Assembly: GCA_029262095.1 (NCBI GenBank)
Contig: JAJDAB010000574.1
Span: forward strand, 1-11,870
Source of the DNA: Candidatus Hydrogenedentota bacterium
Lineage (GTDB): Bacteria > Hydrogenedentota > Hydrogenedentia > Hydrogenedentales > SLHB01
Reading direction: 5' to 3'
DNA length: 11,870 bases
Part shown: positions 6,850-11,870 of the stretch, piece by piece
Position numbering within the stretch: position 1 is the first letter of the stretch
Layout: every line of letters starts with the position of its first letter
Notes under the pieces: model-generated
The model's input: the letters and a program-made list of their open reading frames with translations, nothing else
Database searches by the model: none
Told to the model about the DNA's origin: nothing
Position numbers and translations under genes: made by a program

Positions 6850-8238
6850 ATGACCGAATCGAACGCTGCGGAAAAGAAAGTAGCGGAAGCGACGCACGCT
6901 GAAGAGCAACCATATCCGAGCGAGCGCGTGGCTTGGTATGTCGTCGGCGTTCTCATGGTCGTCTACATTTTCTCTTTTATAGACCGGCAGATACTTTCGC
7001 TTATGGTCGGGCCCATCCGTGAAGATTTGGGCATTTCCGAAACGCAAATGGGGCTCCTAATGGGGCCGACGTTCGCAATTTTTTACGCGATATTCGGCTT
7101 CCCGCTTGGCCGCCTCGCCGATTCGAAGTCGCGCAGGACCATTATCGCAGTAGGACTCGCTGCTTGGAGCCTAATGACTGCGGGCTGCGGGATGGCGCGC
7201 AACTATGCGCAGCTCGCGGTTTTCCGTTTGGGTGTTGGTGTCGGCGAAGCGAGTCTTTCGCCTGCGGCCTATTCGCTCATCACGGATTACTTTCGACCCG
7301 CCCGATTAGCCACCGCGCTTAGCGTGTACGGAATCGGCATTTACATCGGTTCAGGGATGGCATTCATTCTCGGCGCCGTCGTCATTGGATTCACACAGAA
7401 CAGTGAAAACTTCGTTCTTCCATTGGTTGGCGATACGCGTCCGTGGCAGTTGGTTTTTTTTGTAATCAGCATTCCCGGACTCTTCTTCACAGTCATGTTA
7501 TTTACGATTCGTGAACCGGTTCGCCGCGGAATGCAATCGCGTATTGCTGGAAAAGGCCTACCGGTTAGTGAAGTCTTGGCATACATCAGACTAAATTGGA
7601 AGACGTTCTTTTGCCACAGCGTAGGCTTCTCCTGTTTGTCATTCGTCGGGTACGGTAGCGCATCATGGGTGCCCGCCTTCTTCATCCGACTGCATGGCTG
7701 GGAGCGACTCCAGGTGGGCCTCTACTACGGCACGGCCGTGATCGTTTTCGGGACGGCGGGCATTGTCTTCGGCGGCTACTTGGCCGATCACCTAAAGAAA
7801 AAGGGCTATGTGGATGCAAAAATTCGCGTGGGCCTTATCTCCGCGATATGCAATCTTCCGATGGGAATCGGTTTCGTACTCGTTCCCAACGGCTATGTCG
7901 CCTACTTCGTATTCATGTTGCCCTCGACGTTCACATTGGCCATGTCGACCGGCGTGGCGGCGGCAGCCGTTCAGGAAATGATGCCGAATCCGATGCGCGG
8001 TCAGGCGTCTGCGCTATATCTCTTCATCGTGAACGTGATCGGATTGGGTATGGGGCCACTGGCGGTTGCGTTGTGCACGGACTATATTTTCGACAAAGAC
8101 ATCATGATGATTTGGGCTTCGTTGTTGATTACAGGCGCCACCGCCAAGATTACCGCAATTCCATTGCTTTTCCTTGGGCTCAAGCAGTTTCGTAAGAGTG
8201 TCGAACGCAAAGAAGCCTGGGAAGCGGCGCACGGTTAG
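6850..8238 (+). CDS. MFS transporter, Spinster-like
   Basis: This 462-residue protein has about twelve hydrophobic segments, the usual length and layout for the major facilitator superfamily. A 26-residue charged cytoplasmic N-terminus leads into helix 1 (about 28-45). The end of helix 1 carries D45-R46-Q, followed by LMVGPIREDLGIS, a pattern typical of Spinster-like and related MFS groups. The loop between helices 2 and 3 has the MFS signature G87-R-L-A-D-S-K-S-R-R96. A strong AAGGGA lies about 7 nt before the ATG. It sits 92 bp after the sialidase-like gene on the same strand and may be read through from that operon or have its own promoter. Substrates of this group include organic acids, lipids and sugars, so the cargo cannot be deduced; context would fit uptake of a released monomer. 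Confidence 0.9.
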   Translation: MTESNAAEKKVAEATHAEEQPYPSERVAWYVVGVLMVVYIFSFIDRQILSLMVGPIREDLGISETQMGLLMGPTFAIFYAIFGFPLGRLADSKSRRTIIAVGLAAWSLMTAGCGMARNYAQLAVFRLGVGVGEASLSPAAYSLITDYFRPARLATALSVYGIGIYIGSGMAFILGAVVIGFTQNSENFVLPLVGDTRPWQLVFFVISIPGLFFTVMLFTIREPVRRGMQSRIAGKGLPVSEVLAYIRLNWKTFFCHSVGFSCLSFVGYGSASWVPAFFIRLHGWERLQVGLYYGTAVIVFGTAGIVFGGYLADHLKKKGYVDAKIRVGLISAICNLPMGIGFVLVPNGYVAYFVFMLPSTFTLAMSTGVAAAAVQEMMPNPMRGQASALYLFIVNVIGLGMGPLAVALCTDYIFDKDIMMIWASLLITGATAKITAIPLLFLGLKQFRKSVERKEAWEAAHG

Positions 8239-8293
8239 AGCGCCATATCGAAGAACGGGAGGTACACACTCCTTTGTCTCTGTGATGGAAACA

Positions 8294-8311
8294 GACGCGC
8301 CGGAGCGCGTC
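8294..8311 (-). terminator. Hairpin terminator of the acyl-CoA ligase gene
   Basis: A perfect 7-bp stem (GACGCGC / GCGCGTC) encloses a 4-nt loop. Read on the minus strand the loop and its closing pair are c-UCCG-g, an UNCG-type tetraloop known to be very stable. It lies 12 bp after the ligase stop and is followed by TGTTT, a weak U-tract. It also lies between two convergent genes, so it may block transcription from both sides. Confidence 0.55.
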
Positions 8312-8323
8312 CCTCCCCGCATA

Positions 8324-9859
8324 TTACGCCTTCGGTTTGAGCCCCAGCTCTTCGGCGACCTCGTCGCGCAGCGTGCGCTTCAGCATTTTGCCCGTTGAAT
8401 TTTTGGGCAGCATTGGTTTGAAAACGAAATACGTGGGGATTTTGAATTTTGTGATGTATTGCTTCAGATGATCCGCGAGTTCTTGTTCATTCGTTTCAAT
8501 GGTCGGGTTTAATACAATCGCCGCAGCAATGGTCTCCACGAATTTCTCGTCGGGCACACCAATGATGGCTGCCTCGATGACGGCGGGATGTTGGTATAGC
8601 GCTTCCTCGATTTCGCGTGCGGAAATATTTTCACCGCCTTTGATAATCAAGTCTTTCTTACGATCCGTGATGCGAACGAAGCCTTCTTCGCACATGTGAC
8701 CGACATCGCCCGAGTGTAGCCAACCGCTTTTCAACGCTTCTGCCGTAGCGTCGGGGCGATTCCAATAGCCGAGCATAATGCCTTCGCCCCGCATACAAAT
8801 CTCGCCGGTTTCGTTCGGGCTTAAGACGTTATCGTCATCGTCCAGAATCGCGACTTCTACACTGGGAATCGCTTTCCCCACCGACCCAGGCCGGTATGGT
8901 TCGTTCTTAGGATAACTCGTTGCGGCCGCGCCGCACTCCGTCATGCCGTATCCTTCAATGACCTCACAGCCAAACAGCTCTTCAAATTTCAGGCGTGTTT
9001 CGTTGAGCAGCGCTGAGGCGCCACAACCGACTTGCTCCACGCTGGACACGTCGTACTCTTCGCGCCCCGGACAATGAATCAGCGCAGTCAACATCGTCGG
9101 CACGGCGCCAAACCGTTGTACCTTGAAATCCTGAATGGACTCCATCACATCGATGGGATTGAAGTACTCGTGCAATACGCCGGTTGCCCCGTAAATGTAT
9201 CCGAGGTTCATGGTGAGCACCCCAAAGATATGGCTCATCGGCAGCACTGATATACCGCGAGTTCCCGGTGTTTGCGGGCGTAGCGTCGATAACGCCCGAT
9301 GATTTGTAAGAATGTTATTGTGCGACAGCATCACGCCTTTCGGCTTGCCTGTTGTGCCGGACGTATACATCAGAATCGCCATGTCGTCTTTCGCGCAGTC
9401 GTGTAAGTTTTCGATCGGAGAGGCTTGCGGTACGAGTGGGGCAATATCGATTGCGCCGTCGACCGTCGACTCGCCGAAGCAGAGCATCTGTCGGAATGTA
9501 GCGACACCTTCTCGCGCTTTGTCCGCAGCGTTCGCCAACTGCGGCGACGTCAAGACGACTTCCGCGCCGGAGTCTTCGAGCAAGTAATGAACTTCATTCG
9601 GTGTTAGTTGCGGAATGACCGGCAGAATGGAAGCGCCGACACGCCAGATGGCGTGGAACGCGGCGGTCACCTCGGGGCAATTCGCCATCATGACTGCGAC
9701 GCGATCGCCGGGCTTTACACCGTGATCTTGAAGCAACGCGGCCAAGCGGCTCGCGTAATCCAGGCGCTCTGTATTGGTATAGGCTTTGCCTCGGAAAAAG
9801 GTCGACTCGTATTCACCGTATTTCTCAAGACTCTCGACTGCCAGAATTCCTGCGTTCAT
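8324..9859 (-). CDS. AMP-forming acyl-CoA synthetase (ligase)
   Basis: This 511-residue protein belongs to the ANL adenylate-forming family (PF00501 plus the C-terminal PF13193 domain). It activates a carboxylic acid with ATP to an acyl-adenylate and then forms the CoA thioester. Visible motifs are the P-loop YTSGTTGKPKG (165-175), YGMTE (304-308), the ATP-binding SGD (383-385), the hinge DRKKDLIIKGGENIS (399-413), and the C-terminal catalytic lysine K491 in PKNSTGK. Length and motif order are complete. It has no signal peptide, so it is cytoplasmic. GGGAG 5 nt before the ATG is a good ribosome binding site. The motifs do not separate fatty acid, aromatic and short-chain substrates. It is divergent from the lyase/dioxygenase set and may be co-regulated with it. 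Confidence 0.93.
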   Translation of the reverse strand: MNAGILAVESLEKYGEYESTFFRGKAYTNTERLDYASRLAALLQDHGVKPGDRVAVMMANCPEVTAAFHAIWRVGASILPVIPQLTPNEVHYLLEDSGAEVVLTSPQLANAADKAREGVATFRQMLCFGESTVDGAIDIAPLVPQASPIENLHDCAKDDMAILMYTSGTTGKPKGVMLSHNNILTNHRALSTLRPQTPGTRGISVLPMSHIFGVLTMNLGYIYGATGVLHEYFNPIDVMESIQDFKVQRFGAVPTMLTALIHCPGREEYDVSSVEQVGCGASALLNETRLKFEELFGCEVIEGYGMTECGAAATSYPKNEPYRPGSVGKAIPSVEVAILDDDDNVLSPNETGEICMRGEGIMLGYWNRPDATAEALKSGWLHSGDVGHMCEEGFVRITDRKKDLIIKGGENISAREIEEALYQHPAVIEAAIIGVPDEKFVETIAAAIVLNPTIETNEQELADHLKQYITKFKIPTYFVFKPMLPKNSTGKMLKRTLRDEVAEELGLKPKA

Positions 9860-9912
9860 AACTGCTCCCGTTAAATATTGTCCAGCGCCAACTTGGGTCG
9901 TTGCAGGCGTAT

Positions 9913-9930
9913 CGTTACCCGCGCGTAACG
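9913..9930. repeat. Inverted repeat 1 in the divergent region
   Basis: CGTTAC (9913-9918) and GTAACG (9925-9930) are perfect 6-bp inverted arms around a 6-nt GC-rich loop. On the minus strand they lie in the predicted leader of the acyl-CoA ligase mRNA, so they could form an RNA hairpin or be an operator half-pair. Confidence 0.45.
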
Positions 9931-9960
9931 CCGCAATGCGCCAGTCTGCCGCATCGCGGC
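9930..9960. repeat. Inverted repeat 2 in the divergent region
   Basis: Arms of 11 bp (9930-9940 and 9950-9960) match at ten of eleven positions, the mismatch being at 9935, around a 9-nt loop. The loop contains the candidate -10 of the leftward promoter (9943-9948), so the dyad is centred on that promoter and could be a repressor site. Confidence 0.45.
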
Positions 9961-9971
9961 CCTGCCGTCAA
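9943..9971 (-). promoter_or_regulatory. Candidate promoter for the acyl-CoA ligase
   Basis: On the minus strand, TTGACG (9971-9966, five of six) is followed after 17 bp by CAGACT (9948-9943, three of six to TATAAT). The start would be near 9936, leaving a leader of about 77 nt. The -10 is weak, so the site may need an activator. Confidence 0.4.
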
Positions 9972-10008
9972 CCGCTTGCCGAGATGGGCTAACCCTAAAG
10001 CGGTTGAC
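9967..10008. repeat. Perfect 11-bp inverted repeat overlapping both -35 boxes
   Basis: GTCAACCGCTT (9967-9977) and AAGCGGTTGAC (9998-10008) are perfect inverted arms separated by 20 bp. The spacer itself has a small GGG-CTAA-CCC hairpin (9986-9995). The outer ends of the arms supply TTGAC to the -35 boxes of two outward-facing promoters. This symmetric placement is what a shared operator for divergent genes would look like. The 31-bp centre-to-centre distance is about three helical turns. Confidence 0.6.
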
Positions 10009-10032
10009 CATACGCTCCGCTCCGGCTAGACT
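10004..10032 (+). promoter_or_regulatory. Candidate promoter for the membrane protein / lyase operon
   Basis: TTGACC (10004-10009, five of six) and TAGACT (10027-10032, four of six) are spaced by 17 bp. The predicted start is near 10039, about 15 nt before the ATG at 10054. The -35 overlaps the right arm of the perfect inverted repeat. The box sequences mirror those of the leftward promoter (TTGAC and AGACT in both). Confidence 0.5.
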
Positions 10033-10053
10033 CGCGAGTTCGGGTTTGGTTTT

Positions 10054-10662
10054 ATGCGGATTTCAGTGGAGGATATTCCGATTAAACTTCCATGGTTCAT
10101 ACTTGCGCTCTTGCTCGCGATGTGTGGCGCTGTATTGGCGGCATTCATTATTGGCGAAACTCCTCATGTGGAAAGTGAGCCAGACGAGGCCGGCGTGGTG
10201 ACGCACACGTACTCTGGGCATGGCGTCGGCCACCCCACCTACAAGACGATGTTGGCGGGCGGCCCAGGTGAAGACCGGCACGCCGGAATCTTTTGGGTGG
10301 GTTGGGCATTCGCGGTCTTGCAGGCGATATTTTTCGTCTCGTTGCTGGTGTTTGGCATGCGGAAGAAAGATAATCCTGGCCCTGCGCTAGTTCCGTTGAT
10401 CGTCGGCGGCACGATTTACGCCGCAATTTTTACGATGCTGTTTGTGTCGTATCGCGGCTATATGAGCAGCGGTGAATCCGGCTTCTTCTTATCACTCCCG
10501 CATCCGACCGCCTGGATGATTTACGGGATTTGGCTGTTCCCGATTATCTTTGTGTTTATCTATCGGCGTTACTTCGGAAATTGGTTTCTTACCGATTCGG
10601 ACATGGAAAGGTTCAACGCGCTGGTTGCCGAAGCAACGCCCGCAAAAGAGGAAAGCGCGTGA
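10054..10662 (+). CDS. Uncharacterised four-helix membrane protein
   Basis: I do not recognise a family for this 202-residue protein. Four hydrophobic segments are visible at about residues 14-34, 78-101, 112-132 and 150-170, consistent with an integral inner-membrane protein. Between helices 1 and 2 is a roughly 40-residue hydrophilic loop with several histidines (H38, H51, H56, H60, H76) and the sequence YSGHGVGHPTYKT. After helix 4 comes a basic YRRYFGNWF stretch and a charged C-terminal tail ending KEESA. The regular helix pattern, and a promoter immediately upstream, argue that it is a real gene. No strong Shine-Dalgarno is visible before the ATG. It is the first gene of the rightward set, 57 bp before the lyase gene. 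It could be an accessory subunit of a transporter or a small sensor; neither is shown by the sequence. Confidence 0.75.
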   Translation: MRISVEDIPIKLPWFILALLLAMCGAVLAAFIIGETPHVESEPDEAGVVTHTYSGHGVGHPTYKTMLAGGPGEDRHAGIFWVGWAFAVLQAIFFVSLLVFGMRKKDNPGPALVPLIVGGTIYAAIFTMLFVSYRGYMSSGESGFFLSLPHPTAWMIYGIWLFPIIFVFIYRRYFGNWFLTDSDMERFNALVAEATPAKEESA

Positions 10663-10719
10663 TCGTCCTATCACGCAGCGGTTCTCGCCGCATCAACGGT
10701 TTGCGGTTTTGGGCCTAGT

Positions 10720-11574
10720 ATGCCGCCTATGAATTTCGTATTGCGTGAACGGCTTAAGACCGATACAGCGTTGCTGATCGCGCCGGGCGTGTACGATGGC
10801 CTAACGGCGCGTCTTGCAGAGCGCGCTGGTTTCGAGTGTATTTACATGACCGGTTATGGCACTGCGGCGTCGTACGGTTTCCCGGACCTCGGGTGGTTGA
10901 CCTTGACGGAAATGGCGAATAACGCGCGTAAAGTTTCGCGCGCTGTAAAAATACCGGTAATCGCCGACGCGGACACGGGATACGGCGACGCGGATAACGT
11001 CGAGCGCACCGTGCGAGAGTACGTTCACGCCGGTGTCTCTGCGTTACACATTGAAGATCAAGATTGGCCGAAGAAGTGTGGACATATGCAGGGCAAATCG
11101 CTCATATCCACAAACGATATGGCGGATAAGATTAGATCCGCAGTGAGTGCGCGTGCGGCTAACGACCTTCAAATCATCGCGCGCACAGACGCGATTGCAG
11201 TCGAAGGATTCGATGCGGCGATTGATCGGGCACGCGCCTACGGAGACGCAGGCGCGGATATCCTCTTTGTTGAAGCACCCAACGATATGGCTGAGATGGA
11301 AGCAATTCCTGCACGTCTACCCGAGTGGCCCCACATCATCAATATGGCGCCACGGACACCGTCGGTCTCCGCTGAAGACCTGGAACAGCTTGGATATCGC
11401 ATAGCCATTTATCCAGGCGTTTGTCTAGTTGCGGCATTTACGGAGTGCTCCGATCAGTTGGATGCGCTAAAGCAGACCGGTGTTCAACGAAACCTAGATG
11501 TCTGGAAAGATCGTTTCGAAGAGATGAACGAAATGCTCGGTGCCGAATCGAATACGACGGCGACGAACACGTAG
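10720..11574 (+). CDS. Isocitrate lyase / PEP mutase family C-C lyase
   Basis: This 284-residue protein belongs to the isocitrate lyase/phosphoenolpyruvate mutase superfamily, TIM-barrel enzymes that cleave or rearrange 2-oxo or 2-hydroxy di- and tricarboxylates. Visible hallmarks are the metal-binding ADADTGYG (82-89, D83 and D85), HIED (110-113), the flexible-loop KKCGH (118-122) with catalytic-type C120, RTDA (155-158) and FVEAP (183-187). The KKCGH cysteine is characteristic of the lyases (isocitrate, methylisocitrate, dimethylmalate) and argues against PEP mutase. The length suits a methylisocitrate- or dimethylmalate-lyase-like enzyme, not classical isocitrate lyase, which is much longer. 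Such proteins are often labelled oxaloacetate decarboxylase. The start could be M1 (10720) or M4 (10729); neither has a good ribosome binding site. It is followed after 35 bp by a VOC-family gene. Confidence 0.9.
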   Translation: MPPMNFVLRERLKTDTALLIAPGVYDGLTARLAERAGFECIYMTGYGTAASYGFPDLGWLTLTEMANNARKVSRAVKIPVIADADTGYGDADNVERTVREYVHAGVSALHIEDQDWPKKCGHMQGKSLISTNDMADKIRSAVSARAANDLQIIARTDAIAVEGFDAAIDRARAYGDAGADILFVEAPNDMAEMEAIPARLPEWPHIINMAPRTPSVSAEDLEQLGYRIAIYPGVCLVAAFTECSDQLDALKQTGVQRNLDVWKDRFEEMNEMLGAESNTTATNT

Positions 11575-11596
11575 AGCGCGTAGCGGCACGGCCCGC

Positions 11597-11601
11597 AGGA
11601 G
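11597..11601 (+). promoter_or_regulatory. Shine-Dalgarno AGGAG fixing the TTG start of the VOC gene
   Basis: AGGAG lies 8 nt before TTG at 11610. The reading frame from that TTG begins at the point where family members normally start (M/L-I-E-G-I-H-H-I-T), so the TTG is very probably the initiation codon. Confidence 0.65.
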
Positions 11602-11609
11602 AATAGGAA

Positions 11610-11870
11610 TTGATAGAAGGCATTCACCACATCACCGGCGCGGTCACATCGCCACAGCAAGACCTAGATTTCTATACCAAGGTGATGGGCCTGCGACTCA
11701 TAAAGAAAACTGTCAACCAAGACAATCCGACCATGTGGCATTTCTTCTACGGCGACCGCGAAGGCAATCCCGGCACCATCATGACCAACATTATTTTGGA
11801 GGGCGTGCCGCTCCCGCGTTGTGAAGATGGACGCGGCATGATCGAGGCGCTCAGTTACTCCGTATCGAGA
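11610..11870 (+). CDS. VOC-family protein, ring-cleaving dioxygenase-like (partial)
   Basis: The frame starts at TTG and is open to the right edge, giving 87 residues of a vicinal oxygen chelate (glyoxalase/bleomycin-resistance/extradiol dioxygenase) protein. The N-terminal beta-alpha-beta unit is clear: IEGIHHITG (2-10) with likely metal ligand H7, then LDFYTKVMGLRLIKKTVNQD (19-38), then WHFFYGD (43-49) and GNPGTIMT (52-59). This pattern matches MhqO-type (YkcA-like) ring-cleaving dioxygenases that open hydroquinone-type rings. The second half, with the remaining metal ligands, lies outside the window, so catalytic ability cannot be judged. It is cytoplasmic as far as seen (no signal peptide). 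It lies 35 bp after the lyase gene and is probably in the same transcript. Confidence 0.83.
   Translation, partial: MIEGIHHITGAVTSPQQDLDFYTKVMGLRLIKKTVNQDNPTMWHFFYGDREGNPGTIMTNIILEGVPLPRCEDGRGMIEALSYSVSR

Noticed and set aside
7665..8195. 176-residue plus-strand open frame inside the MFS gene
   Set aside because: It is a shifted frame within a clear membrane-protein gene, rich in Arg/Gly/His with no recognisable domain or ribosome site.
8258..8275. Hairpin GGAG/CTCC followed by TTT after the MFS gene, as a terminator
   Set aside because: The stem is only 4 bp with a 7-nt loop and three T residues, too weak to call; the nearby 7-bp hairpin at 8294-8311 is the better candidate.
10720..11574. 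PEP phosphonomutase (phosphonate synthesis)
   Set aside because: The protein carries KKCGH with the lyase-type cysteine, and no phosphonopyruvate decarboxylase or aminotransferase gene is nearby.

Overview
The window holds nine complete or nearly complete protein-coding genes and a partial gene at each edge. They are densely packed, and no gene-free stretch exceeds about 200 bases. I saw no tRNA, rRNA, CRISPR array, transposase or phage gene. The gene repertoire (a Tat-exported DUF1501 protein, paired sulfatase-superfamily lipoproteins, an Asp-box sialidase-like protein) suggests a free-living, probably aquatic, polymer-degrading bacterium of the Planctomycetota/PVC type or a similar lineage. 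This is an inference from gene content only; no phylogenetic marker gene is present.

Left block, minus strand (1-2651): read in transcription order, a DUF1501 protein, then a beta-lactamase-fold serine hydrolase 5 bp downstream, then, 25 bp further on, the start of a third exported protein cut by the window edge. The visible N-terminus of that third protein resembles the Ig-like start of DUF1549/DUF1553 proteins, the usual partners of DUF1501, but the evidence is short.

Central block, plus strand (2720-8238): a promoter with a perfect TTGACA box faces the DUF1501 gene and drives two tandem lipoprotein paralogues of the sulfatase (alkaline phosphatase) superfamily. An exported four-Asp-box protein overlaps the second by 20 bp and is probably translationally coupled to it. 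A Spinster-like MFS transporter with its own Shine-Dalgarno follows. Together they look like surface hydrolases plus an uptake or export system. Both sulfatase-like proteins lack the formylglycine motif C/S-x-P-x-R (they have S-L-P-[SA]-H), and the sialidase-like protein lacks a visible FRIP motif, so the database-style names may mislead about chemistry.

Right block (8324-11870): a minus-strand AMP-forming acyl-CoA ligase, ending at a likely hairpin terminator. It is transcribed divergently from a plus-strand set: an unrecognised four-helix membrane protein, an isocitrate-lyase/PEP-mutase-family lyase, and the start of a VOC-fold protein resembling MhqO-type ring-cleaving dioxygenases. The 194-bp divergent region carries three successive inverted repeats. 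The last has perfect 11-bp arms, each of which contributes a TTGAC -35 box to one of two outward-facing promoters. The set is consistent with a co-regulated catabolic module (ring cleavage, C-C lyase, CoA activation), but the substrate cannot be read from the sequence.
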